A DNA stretch of 37,836 nucleotides from Clostridiaceae bacterium (lineage in GTDB: Bacteria; Bacillota; Clostridia; DSM-8532): positions 1 through 37,836 of the forward strand of contig JAAYTU010000125.1 in the NCBI GenBank assembly GCA_012523705.1. The letters run 5' to 3'. Of the stretch, positions 10,057-19,288 are shown piece after piece. The notes beneath the pieces were generated by a model. The model had not been told where the DNA came from. It saw only the letters and a program-made list of their open reading frames with translations, and did no database searches. The position numbers and the translations under genes are program-made. Each line of letters opens with the position of its first letter. Within the stretch, counting starts at the first letter, position 1.

Positions 10057-10081
10057 TGGTTATGTGAGTTTTTTAGTGTTA

Positions 10082-11023
10082 TCAAATCCTTTGTGCAACC
10101 CTAAGCTTTGCACTTCTGGCCCTGGGGTTTATCTCCAATTCGGGGTCACTTGGTGTGACAGGCTTGCGGGTAATTATTTTCAGCTTTGGCTTGATTCCGC
10201 AAACACATTGGGGGAAATCCCTGGGACAAATACATCCCTTTGCCTGTTCCCGAAATGACTGTTTGACAATCCTGTCTTCAAGTGAGTGAAATGTTATAAT
10301 GGCTACTCTGCCTTCAGGATTAAGTATCTCTGATATAGAGTTTAGAAAACTTTTCAAAACCTCTAACTCACGATTCACTGCAATCCTTATTGCCTGAAAT
10401 GTACGCTTGGCCGGGTGTGGCCCTTCTCTTCTGGCAGCAGCAGGTATCGCGGCTTTAATGATATCAGTCAACTCTCCTGTAGTTTCTATCTTTTGTTCTT
10501 CACGACTCTTAACAATGAATTCTGCAATTCTCGAAGCCCATTTTTCTTCGCCATAGTCCCTTATTACCTGTGCTATTTCATTCCTGCTCCAGGTGTTCAC
10601 CAGTTCATAGGCGTTAAACTCCGATTTTTGATTCATTCTCATATCAAGTGGTGCATCATGCTGGTAGGAGAATCCTCTCTCCCCTTCATCCAATTGATGG
10701 GATGAAACACCTAAATCCAGCAGCACACCATCAACCGAGCCTATCTTATGTGCCTCTAAAACTTCTCTTATGTTTTCAAAGTTCGTATGCTCTATAATTA
10801 CTTTTGCCCTGATGTCAAGGCTTGAAAACTTCCTTTTAGCCGCTTCAATCGCATTTTTATCCTGGTCAATTCCAATAAAAACACCATCTGAACCAAGATT
10901 TCTGATTATTTCCGACGAATGCCCTCCTCCACCTAGGGTTCCATCGACATATATTCCGTCTGGCCGGATATTAAGGAATTCTATGCACTCCTCCAGCAGA
11001 ACGGGTTTGTGTTCGAACTCCAT
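10082..11023 (-). CDS. rsmH: 16S rRNA (cytosine(1402)-N(4))-methyltransferase
   Basis: [48 protein letters not shown]. Confidence 0.97.
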   Translation of the reverse strand: MEFEHKPVLLEECIEFLNIRPDGIYVDGTLGGGGHSSEIIRNLGSDGVFIGIDQDKNAIEAAKRKFSSLDIRAKVIIEHTNFENIREVLEAHKIGSVDGVLLDLGVSSHQLDEGERGFSYQHDAPLDMRMNQKSEFNAYELVNTWSRNEIAQVIRDYGEEKWASRIAEFIVKSREEQKIETTGELTDIIKAAIPAAARREGPHPAKRTFQAIRIAVNRELEVLKSFLNSISEILNPEGRVAIITFHSLEDRIVKQSFREQAKGCICPRDFPQCVCGIKPKLKIITRKPVTPSDPELEINPRARSAKLRVAQRI

Positions 11024-11046
11024 AATGCTCTCCTCTTTCTTTTGGT

Positions 11047-11469
11047 CTAAAAGTCAATGTCCAACGATTCAAGCAGTTCTTCAATATCCTCCACTTCGGT
11101 TTCGGATACATTCTCAGCAGCCCAAACCTCTATTCGGTTTACTGTCCCAATAAAGGTTATGTCTCTTTCAAGCGCGGCCTTTTCTCTTAATTCTTGTGGG
11201 ATTAGAAAGCGTCCTTGACTGTCCATAGTGCAATTGGTTGCATTCGCACAAAAATGTCGAATTACAATTCGGTTCTTTTTCTTTGATCCAGGGAGTTTCT
11301 GAAGCTTTTCAACGAATTCCTTCCATTCATCTTCAGGATAAATGTAAAGACTTTTCTCCTCAGAGCCTCGTGTTAGGACGAAACGTTCACCAAGGTCGGA
11401 ACGGAATGCTGCAGGTACAAATACACGACCTTTTTGGTCCAAGGTGTTTGTGTACTTACCTATAAACAT
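11047..11469 (-). CDS. mraZ: transcriptional regulator MraZ
   Basis: [23 protein letters not shown] and [14 protein letters not shown] double SpoVT-AbrB/MraZ repeats; internal ATG at 11469 preferred to the ORF start at 11502. Confidence 0.95.
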   Translation of the reverse strand: MFIGKYTNTLDQKGRVFVPAAFRSDLGERFVLTRGSEEKSLYIYPEDEWKEFVEKLQKLPGSKKKNRIVIRHFCANATNCTMDSQGRFLIPQELREKAALERDITFIGTVNRIEVWAAENVSETEVEDIEELLESLDIDF

Positions 11470-11483
11470 TCTTTTCACCCCCA

Positions 11484-11507
11484 CCACTTTGCTCCACTTC
11501 ACTCCAC
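11484..11507 (-). promoter_or_regulatory. MraZ-operator-like tandem repeat: three GTGG boxes with exact 10-bp period upstream of mraZ
   Basis: Minus strand AAAGTGGAGTGAAGTGGAGCAAAGTGGTGGGGGTGAAAAGAATG; CCAC on plus strand at 11484-11487, 11494-11497, 11504-11507. Confidence 0.75.
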
Positions 11508-11643
11508 TTTACTTGTATTTTACTCCAAGCTTCTTCACTCGTCAACCCCACCTAAAGTCCTAAAAGCACAAAAAAAGAAGGGTCCTCCTTCGCCCTCCTC
11601 AATGCTTTTTTATACGCAAACACAATATGTTGTGGCAACAATA

Positions 11644-11691
11644 AATAATAACTACAAAATATGCTTAAGTCATATTCTTGTAGTTATTATT
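11644..11691. repeat. long AT-rich inverted repeat (14 bp + 5 bp arms, small internal loop) between rodA and mraZ
   Basis: AATAATAACTACAA-A-ATATG-CTTAAGT-CATAT-TC-TTGTAGTTATTATT; arms perfectly complementary. Confidence 0.8.
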
Positions 11692-11737
11692 ACTCTTTGC
11701 TAGATATTTATTTTGTAATGGAATTGTAATATTTCTT

Positions 11738-12868
11738 TTATGACTCAAACATCCGCTTTTCACGTCGCATTGAGACACATACTATCAGACCTATTGCAAT
11801 ATAGTTTGCAATTATTGCCGTTCCTCCATAGCTGATAAATGGCAGAGGAATTCCCGTTACCGGGAACATGCGAAGATTCATGCCTATATTTTCTACAAAG
11901 TGAAAAAAGAACATAGCCATGAGGCCGATTACCATATAAGATCCAAACTTATCCTTTGCAAATCTCGATACATACAGGCTTCTTAACAAGATTACCACAA
12001 AAAGAATTACTATTAATACAGTACCTACGAAACCCCACTTTTCACCTATTATAGCAATAATGGAGTCAGTAGATGGCGTTGGAACATGCAGAGCCGCCTT
12101 TTCAGCACCATGCCCCACCCCCGTCAGCATTCCAGAGCCTATGTAGCGAATAGCCATGCGTACCTGGTAGTCGGTTGAAATAGCATAAGCATCCGGGTTT
12201 AAGAAGGACAGGATCCTGTTGATCTGATATTCTTCAAAAACCTTTTCAAGGACGCTGAACCACAAAATAGGCAGTGACACAACAGCAATTCCCAGAGTTA
12301 TTAGAATAACACGATACTTTATTCCAAAGACAAATATCATGCATACCAGCATAAAAACATATACTACAGCCGTTCCCAAATCAGGCTGCAACAGAACCAG
12401 TCCTATCAGAAAACCTGCACAACCAAACAACCACACATAGTTTATTCCGCCATCGCCCTGTTTTATTTTTTGAAAAAAATAAGCCGTAACAATACATAAT
12501 GTGATTTTACCCAATTCCGAAGGTTGGAAAGATATAAAGCCAAGATCAATCCACCCCTGCGTACCAGTCTCCTCTAGGCCTACCCCTGCAATAAGTACAT
12601 ATATAAGCAAGGCAACTGTCCCTATAAATATGGGGATGCTCAGAAATCTGAAGTCCTTATAATCAAGCATCATGATAATCACCATGGCCGCTATTCCGAT
12701 AAATGAGGCTATTGCCTGCTTATAGAATAAAGAGGGTGCCTGTAGCTGGTCAGATACACTTTTTATAGCAAGAAGGCCTACCACATTGAGAAGAACTACG
12801 GCTACAATTAATATCCAGTCAATATTCTTAAAAAATGTCGGCCTTCTATTCTTTTCTATAGCTACCAT
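11738..12868 (-). CDS. rodA: SEDS-family peptidoglycan polymerase RodA
   Basis: SFQPSELGKI, LLQPDLGTAVVY, IAIIGEKWGFVG, TGIPLPFISYGGTA. Confidence 0.92.
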   Translation of the reverse strand: MVAIEKNRRPTFFKNIDWILIVAVVLLNVVGLLAIKSVSDQLQAPSLFYKQAIASFIGIAAMVIIMMLDYKDFRFLSIPIFIGTVALLIYVLIAGVGLEETGTQGWIDLGFISFQPSELGKITLCIVTAYFFQKIKQGDGGINYVWLFGCAGFLIGLVLLQPDLGTAVVYVFMLVCMIFVFGIKYRVILITLGIAVVSLPILWFSVLEKVFEEYQINRILSFLNPDAYAISTDYQVRMAIRYIGSGMLTGVGHGAEKAALHVPTPSTDSIIAIIGEKWGFVGTVLIVILFVVILLRSLYVSRFAKDKFGSYMVIGLMAMFFFHFVENIGMNLRMFPVTGIPLPFISYGGTAIIANYIAIGLIVCVSMRREKRMFES

Positions 12869-13791
12869 TAAATCAATCCTTTATCCTCGACTGTATCTTG
12901 ATTATCTTCCTTTTCTGCAGCTAAATTATCAAACTCTGTATCCAATCCTTCAGGGCTTTCAGACTCTGCAGGCAATCCTTCAGACCTTTTAGAACGAATT
13001 ATCAGGTAAATAAGCCAAATAAAAGAGAGAACAAACACAGCAGCAGCTACCACCTGATTATATCTGATATTGCCTGTACCAAACTCGTCTGTTCTAATGA
13101 ACTCCAGTAAAAAGCGAATTAAGCTGTAAGACATCAAATAAGTGGCAAAAACGCTCCCCTTGACCTTTTTGTTCTTACGAAGCTTCAGGAGTATTAGGAA
13201 AATAATAAGATTAAAAACAAATTCATAGAGGAAAGCAGGGTGAACCGGAATATCTCCTATACGCGAGCCTGTCATTCCCCAGGGTAAATCGGTATAGGTT
13301 CCATATAGCTCCTGATTGGTAAAGTTTCCTAATCTTCCGATTGCCTGAGATAATGGCAGGTAAACACATGCAAAATCAAACAGGTTCAGAACATCCATTT
13401 TTCTTTTTTTGCAGAACAGAAGTACCGCGCCGACCGCTCCAATCAGACCACCGTATATTGCCAGACCACCTTCCCAAATTCTGAAGATACCCAACAAATC
13501 ATTTTTGAAATTATCCCAGGTGAATACAACAAAAAACAATCTTGCAAATATAACGGCAAAAGGAAGAGCTACAAGAAACATATCAATAAGATCTTCCTCT
13601 TCAATATTGTACTTCTTACTCTGCTTCATTCCGATAATCAGAGAAAGAAACATTGCGAATGCAATAAACAAGCCATACCAACGAATATCCAGTTGTGTCC
13701 CGAATACGTTTTCAACTATAATAGGGCTTATTTCAATGTGTATACCCAGCTTAGGAAATTCAACATAATCCAGAGTAATACCCCCTATCAA
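12868..13791 (-). CDS. lgt: prolipoprotein diacylglyceryl transferase
   Basis: IRWYGLFIAFAM, IWEGGLAIYGGLIGA, AIGRLGNFTNQELYG, HPAFLYE; exact start codon uncertain. Confidence 0.95.
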   Translation of the reverse strand: MIGGITLDYVEFPKLGIHIEISPIIVENVFGTQLDIRWYGLFIAFAMFLSLIIGMKQSKKYNIEEEDLIDMFLVALPFAVIFARLFFVVFTWDNFKNDLLGIFRIWEGGLAIYGGLIGAVGAVLLFCKKRKMDVLNLFDFACVYLPLSQAIGRLGNFTNQELYGTYTDLPWGMTGSRIGDIPVHPAFLYEFVFNLIIFLILLKLRKNKKVKGSVFATYLMSYSLIRFLLEFIRTDEFGTGNIRYNQVVAAAVFVLSFIWLIYLIIRSKRSEGLPAESESPEGLDTEFDNLAAEKEDNQDTVEDKGLI

Positions 13792-13847
13792 CTTAACACA
13801 ATTTTTAATAGATATATTGTATCATGTATTTATTTTTTTTACATTTA

Positions 13848-15122
13848 TTATTGAGGATTTATCACCGATAACGCCCAGGGGTTATTGAACACCTCCTTAA
13901 CAACCTGGTTCGTATAATCTAAATCCAATTCCTCATAGGCCCTTGCTATATCAAAGAAGCTTGCATTATTAAAATATGAATCCATTATCAACCGTGCAAT
14001 ACTGTCCATAGAATTCAGGCTTCTTATAAAGGAACCCTTCTGTGATTTCCTTATTCTTTCGAAGGCATCCTTTTGCATCCCCTCTTGAGTCATGTTTTTC
14101 AAATACTTTGAAATAATCCCACAGGTTTTCTTAGGATCTACAGACTGTCCACCCCATGCCAAATAGCTATAATTAGCGTTTACCGATGCTTCAGAATTGA
14201 AGGATTCATTGATAAGCCCCTGCGAATATAAGTCATTAAAAAGCTGAGAGCTTCTCCCCGAAACGAATTGTACAGCTATATTTAATGCAGTGCGCCTTTT
14301 AATCAGATCATAGCCTGTGACAAGCACATTATCCTTAATACCCATATTAAACAATGGCATAGATACGGCAAGCATCTGCTCCATATATTCTTTATTAATC
14401 TCCTTTGGCTCATCAGGATACTTTTTCTCAACCATGCCATTGTCTTTAAACTTTATCATCTCGTCTACGATCGAGAACACTGTTTCAGGTTCGCAATCAC
14501 CGGCTACTGTCACTACCATGTTTGAAGGAGTATAAAATGTGTTATAGCAATGGTATAACAGCTCTTTGTTAATTTTAGATATGCTCTCTATTGTCCCAGC
14601 AATTTCAAGCTTAACAGGACTATTTATATATAAACAGTCAAGTAGGTTAAAGAATACACACCACCCGGCATTGTCCTGATACATACGAATTTCCTGGCTA
14701 ATAATGCCCTTTTCCTTTTCAACATTTTCATCTGTAAGCCATGGATTTTGTACATAGTCCAGTAGCATTCTGAAGTTTTCCTCAAAGAGGTCAGTGCACG
14801 AAAAATAATAGACCGTTTGGTTGAAGGATGTGTAGGCATTCGGAGATGAGCCTAATTTCGAGAACTTCTCAAGCATATTTCCATCCTTCTGCTCAAAGAG
14901 CTTATGCTCAAGAAAATGGGCTATCCCGTCAGGAACCCGGATTTCTTCGCCGCTTCCCGGAACCTTAAAGACATTGTCCATAGAGCCGTAATTTGTTCCG
15001 AACATGGCTGTTTTTTTATTGTATCCTGCTTTCCTTACAAAAAAGACCTTAAGGCCTGATTTATGGTTGTATTCATAAATGGTTTCCCCTAATTTCGCAT
15101 TACTAATTGTATTATAGTTCAT
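13848..15122 (-). CDS. M16-family zinc peptidase (YmfH-like, catalytic-type subunit)
   Basis: GIAHFLEHKLFEQ gives HxxEH inverted zinc motif; downstream EKGIISQEIRMYQD. Confidence 0.88.
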   Translation of the reverse strand: MNYNTISNAKLGETIYEYNHKSGLKVFFVRKAGYNKKTAMFGTNYGSMDNVFKVPGSGEEIRVPDGIAHFLEHKLFEQKDGNMLEKFSKLGSSPNAYTSFNQTVYYFSCTDLFEENFRMLLDYVQNPWLTDENVEKEKGIISQEIRMYQDNAGWCVFFNLLDCLYINSPVKLEIAGTIESISKINKELLYHCYNTFYTPSNMVVTVAGDCEPETVFSIVDEMIKFKDNGMVEKKYPDEPKEINKEYMEQMLAVSMPLFNMGIKDNVLVTGYDLIKRRTALNIAVQFVSGRSSQLFNDLYSQGLINESFNSEASVNANYSYLAWGGQSVDPKKTCGIISKYLKNMTQEGMQKDAFERIRKSQKGSFIRSLNSMDSIARLIMDSYFNNASFFDIARAYEELDLDYTNQVVKEVFNNPWALSVINPQ

Positions 15123-16438
15123 ATCTGTCCCTCCTTATTACCGTCGGGTTCTAAAAAGTAAATGGTGTCTAGTTCTACATTCTGCGCTACTTTCACTACG
15201 TCATCAATTTTTACACTCTTGAATTTTTGGATCAATGAGTCGAAATCGTCATCGTTCTGTGTAAGATTTTGGCTGAAAAAGAAATCCACTATGGCGCCCT
15301 GACTATCTTGTATGGATTTCATACCTGTTTCAAGGGACTTTAATGATGCCTCCATATCATCCTTTGAGATATTGCCCTTTTTCATTTCTTCAACCTGGGC
15401 AAGCATTATATCCTCAGCCTTTATACAATCTGTAGCCTCGATTCCGCTCATAATAATCATTAGTCCCTTATACTTTTCTAGAACTGATTGAGCGTAGTAG
15501 GCTAAACTTTCCTTTTCCCTGACATTTCTAAAGAGTTTGGAATGAGTACTTCCACCTAGTATAGCATTATATACAACAAGGGAATAATAGTCCTGTGAGG
15601 ATGGCTCAATGTTTGTTCTGAATCCCATACAGAGTTTCCCTTGATTAACGTCCATCTTCTCGTTGATTTTCTTTACGCTTGTAATACTCTTTTTTATATT
15701 TGTCGAATCTATTCTTTTAATACTGCTTCTTCTGCCCGATAGAAAATTGTCAATAAATCTTTTTATGCTTTTATCATCAATGTCCCCTGAAAAATATACA
15801 TATGCCGGATAGGTTGATATCATTTCCTTGTATATATCCATAGAGATTTTCGGATCCAGCAAAAGAGCACCTTCCTCAGTCCCGTCATCGGGTATGGCAT
15901 AGGGCTCGCCTTCACACATTTCTTCAATGCAGCGGGTAAGAGAAAAGTTTATTTTATCATTAATTCTACTTCTGATAAAAGCAATTAAATTATCCCGCTC
16001 CTGCCTGAAAAGAGATTTTTTAAAACCTGAATCATCAATCAAGGGTTTCTCCAGCATACACATCAAAAGATCGCTACAGGAATCAAAAAGCCTCTCATTA
16101 TTTGCATACCGGTCAGATATATGGGACATATGAAATCCGATTATTTGATTCTCGCCTTTTTTTACTGCTCCAGCATTGATATCCGCTCCATAGAGCTCCT
16201 CTAATCTGGTCTCAAGCTCTATGAAGTCAGGATAGCTTTCGCAACCTCTTTTCATCATTAAAGGTACAAGTGCATTTCCGCTGGCCCTTTCCTGTGAAAG
16301 ATTATCTACGAAATAAACATCTGCCCTTGATGTTTTAAATTTATCAGAACTTACACGGTAGAAATTAACACCGTCTCTCTCGGCTATTTTTACAGCCGAT
16401 GTTTTTATATCACTGCTTTCCATCTTAAGTCCTCCCAT
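15119..16438 (-). CDS. M16-family peptidase-like protein lacking HxxEH (YmfF-like partner)
   Basis: M16 fold-like architecture, no HxxEH, overlaps the start of the following M16 gene by 4 bp; start may be the internal MESSDIK. Confidence 0.82.
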   Translation of the reverse strand: MGGLKMESSDIKTSAVKIAERDGVNFYRVSSDKFKTSRADVYFVDNLSQERASGNALVPLMMKRGCESYPDFIELETRLEELYGADINAGAVKKGENQIIGFHMSHISDRYANNERLFDSCSDLLMCMLEKPLIDDSGFKKSLFRQERDNLIAFIRSRINDKINFSLTRCIEEMCEGEPYAIPDDGTEEGALLLDPKISMDIYKEMISTYPAYVYFSGDIDDKSIKRFIDNFLSGRRSSIKRIDSTNIKKSITSVKKINEKMDVNQGKLCMGFRTNIEPSSQDYYSLVVYNAILGGSTHSKLFRNVREKESLAYYAQSVLEKYKGLMIIMSGIEATDCIKAEDIMLAQVEEMKKGNISKDDMEASLKSLETGMKSIQDSQGAIVDFFFSQNLTQNDDDFDSLIQKFKSVKIDDVVKVAQNVELDTIYFLEPDGNKEGQI

Positions 16439-16622
16439 TCTTGTTTATGATATTTTCTGATATTAAGCAAAATACTATACAATATTTGATAGGCACACAA
16501 ACTCTTTTCTAAAATATACTATTATTCTTAATAATATCTTAGGTATTCTTATCTTCTCTTTCAAGCCTAATTATGGTAAAATAATTAATCATGCGAGCTT
16601 GAGGCTTTATGGAGGTACAGTA

Positions 16623-17807
16623 TTGCTATTTCTTAGTGTGGAAAACCAAGTTTTTCTAATTTTAACAATAAGCTTTACCTTCTTGTTTTTTATTGGTGCA
16701 TTGGTAATAAGAATTCAGCCCAAAAAAACAAGAGCCTTTGCTATGGGGTTTATTATACCTTTGGTTCTAAGCATCATGGCATTCATGTCAGCCACATACA
16801 ATAATCATGACGCGTTTGTTTTATTAATTATATCCCATATTATGCTATTATTAAACTGCTCCCTGGTAATGCTGCAGGTACCGAAGTCCTCTGCGTTGGG
16901 ATTTTTCTATTTTTCACCCTTCCTTTTTTTAGGATTAGGCATTTACCTGTCTTTTACAGGCACTTACCAAAAGCTGTCCCTAGTTTTTACTATTTTTGTT
17001 CTATCATTTTTGCTTCTTAATCTTGTACTCTTAATAAATACGTTGTTCCATAAAGATAAGAGCCAGGCCCCCGGATATGCAGGACTGTTCGTAATGGCAT
17101 TCGCTATGGTTCCCTGGACTTATTCTTCCCAAATAGGTGTCGAAGTTCTTTTATTGCTCTTTATAGGCTACATATGCTGCTTCGTATACTTATATAAGAA
17201 TTCTCTGGGGTTCTTTTTTAAAGATTATGAGCGAAAAGCTGATTCTCTAAAAAAAATGAATATATCTATTCAATCTGAGGTTATACGGCGTGTAGAGGAG
17301 ATAGAGCGTTCCAACAGAAGGCTGCTGGAAAAGTCCAAAACAGATAGTATGACTGGTCTCATGACAAAGGCCGCCATTCTTGACAGGCTCTATAATATGA
17401 TAGAACGCTCCCCCAGAGAGTCATTGTCAGTTCTGATGTTTGATATAGATTGTTTCAAGAAGATAAATGATAACCATGGCCATCAGACCGGGGATCTGTG
17501 TATCAAAAGCGTTGCAAACTTTATACGCACCTCTTTTAGACAGGGTGATTTATCTGGTAGATTCGGAGGGGATGAATTCATTATTCTGCTTCCAAGTACA
17601 CCCTCTGTAAAAGCATATACAATTGCTGAACGGTTAAGAGAAACTGTTCAAAGGAAATCCAATCCACCCATAACAATTTCAATCGGAATTGCGACTTATC
17701 CACATGATGCAAGTACTGCCGACCAGATAATCGAAGCCTCTGACAAGGCGCTCTACGCTTCTAAAGAAAAAGGTCGTAATTGTGCAACTCTTTACTCAGA
17801 TATATAA
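16623..17807 (+). CDS. membrane-bound diguanylate cyclase (GGDEF)
   Basis: N-terminal multi-TM region, coiled coil, RQGDLSGRFGGDEF (GGDEF plus RxxD I-site 5 residues upstream); GGAGGT SD 6 nt before TTG at 16623, so ORF start 16599 is probably too early. Confidence 0.92.
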   Translation: MLFLSVENQVFLILTISFTFLFFIGALVIRIQPKKTRAFAMGFIIPLVLSIMAFMSATYNNHDAFVLLIISHIMLLLNCSLVMLQVPKSSALGFFYFSPFLFLGLGIYLSFTGTYQKLSLVFTIFVLSFLLLNLVLLINTLFHKDKSQAPGYAGLFVMAFAMVPWTYSSQIGVEVLLLLFIGYICCFVYLYKNSLGFFFKDYERKADSLKKMNISIQSEVIRRVEEIERSNRRLLEKSKTDSMTGLMTKAAILDRLYNMIERSPRESLSVLMFDIDCFKKINDNHGHQTGDLCIKSVANFIRTSFRQGDLSGRFGGDEFIILLPSTPSVKAYTIAERLRETVQRKSNPPITISIGIATYPHDASTADQIIEASDKALYASKEKGRNCATLYSDI

Positions 17808-17962
17808 ATCTTCCTAGAATTAGAACTGAATTAGAAGTATATTAAACTATACCATAAAGCCTTGTTTGTGACATCGGCTTTTGATATATTCAAAATGTCC
17901 TCCTGCCTTTTGTTATTTTAGAAAGAATTATGGGCAGGCATAATAAGATGGGCGGTGTTAAT

Positions 17963-19288
17963 ATGAATAAATCAGAATATCTAATGATTTTATACGATAC
18001 ATTAAACGATGTTCCTTCAGATGTCAGAACTGGTATTGTCAGCGAATACCGGGACTACTTTAACAAGGAGCTTGAAAAGGGAAGAACCGAAGAAGAAATC
18101 ATAATGTCATTAGGAGACCCTGTTACATTAGCATATGCTGCTAAGCAAATGCGAGGCTACGGGCAAAAGCGCAATGAAGATTTTAATATACCAGTACGCC
18201 GCAAGAGGGGTTCGGGAACCAGAGTGGGAATAATATTTATAATTATCGGAGTTTTTGTTATTATGGGAACAGGCGTTCTCGGTATTGTTTTCAACTTTAC
18301 AGGACTCTCAGATATGGGATTATCAAATAAAATAGATGTTAATGAATACCATGAAGCTAATTTGGACTCCATTAAAAAAATAATTATAAAGAATAGCAGT
18401 TCTGATGCTTTGATAGATACTACAACTACTGACAAGGTCAGCGGGCTATTAAAGGGCGTTGTCAGAAACTCAGATTCTCCCTATCTAAGCATGCAAACTA
18501 CAGGAGATACATTGCTGATAGAAGTTAAGTGGCCAAAAAAAAGTGTACTGTTCTTTTCTAGTAATCTGGATCTTCATATATCTGTCCCCAAAAGTTTTAA
18601 GGGAGATATTGAGTATACCAGTTCCTCGGGCAATCTTGAAATGTCTGAGATGTCTATAGACAATCTTATTCTGAGGTCGAGCTCCGGAGATATTGAAATC
18701 CAGGATGTGGAAATAAATAATAGATTTAAGCTGTCCTCTGTATCAGGAAATTGTAAAATCATTAGTCTATCGGCAAACAACATGGTTTACCAGTCTACCT
18801 CAGGCGACATGTTTTTTACTAACATAATTGTTAATGAAGATATTCTTATTAACAGCACCTCCGGCAATTCAAAATTGTCAGAAATTGAATGTAATAAGCT
18901 CAGCATTGACAGTACCTCCGGCGATATCAATATAGAAGAAGCCCAACTGAATCTTCTTTCAATAGAATCAAAGTCGGGCAACGTAACTGTAGATAACCTT
19001 GATGGCGCAGTCCAGACTGAAACCACCTCAGGCGATACTAGTCTTTTATTATCCAATGTAAAAGATAATGTCTATATAAAGTCTATAAGCGGAAATATAA
19101 ACCTTTACCTGCCCGATAATATAGGTTTTACCCTTAACAGCAAATCAGCCTCAGGAAATATAAACTGCGAGTTTAGCCTGCAAGACATTAGTAAAGGCAA
19201 GAATTATCTTACCGGTGTCTACGGCAATGGCGAGGTAGATATAAGCATAAGTGCAACGGCAGGAAATATTAATATCAAAGAGAACTAG
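17963..19288 (+). CDS. DUF1700-like N-terminal domain + TM + DUF4097-like beta-repeat domain
   Basis: MNKSEYLMILYDTLNDVPSDVRTGIVSEYRDYF...EEEIIMSLGDP, one TM segment, then repeated SG(N/D) turns every ~20 aa. Confidence 0.82.
   Translation: MNKSEYLMILYDTLNDVPSDVRTGIVSEYRDYFNKELEKGRTEEEIIMSLGDPVTLAYAAKQMRGYGQKRNEDFNIPVRRKRGSGTRVGIIFIIIGVFVIMGTGVLGIVFNFTGLSDMGLSNKIDVNEYHEANLDSIKKIIIKNSSSDALIDTTTTDKVSGLLKGVVRNSDSPYLSMQTTGDTLLIEVKWPKKSVLFFSSNLDLHISVPKSFKGDIEYTSSSGNLEMSEMSIDNLILRSSSGDIEIQDVEINNRFKLSSVSGNCKIISLSANNMVYQSTSGDMFFTNIIVNEDILINSTSGNSKLSEIECNKLSIDSTSGDINIEEAQLNLLSIESKSGNVTVDNLDGAVQTETTSGDTSLLLSNVKDNVYIKSISGNINLYLPDNIGFTLNSKSASGNINCEFSLQDISKGKNYLTGVYGNGEVDISISATAGNINIKEN

Noticed and set aside
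9690-10081. Known riboswitch (c-di-GMP, c-di-AMP, SAM, etc.) in the rsmH-ftsL spacer
   Set aside because: None of the conserved core sequences I know were found; kept only as an unexplained repeat-rich spacer.
14624-14839. 71-aa minus-strand ORF overlapping the M16 peptidase gene in another frame
   Set aside because: Out-of-frame overlap with a well-supported CDS and no domain signal.
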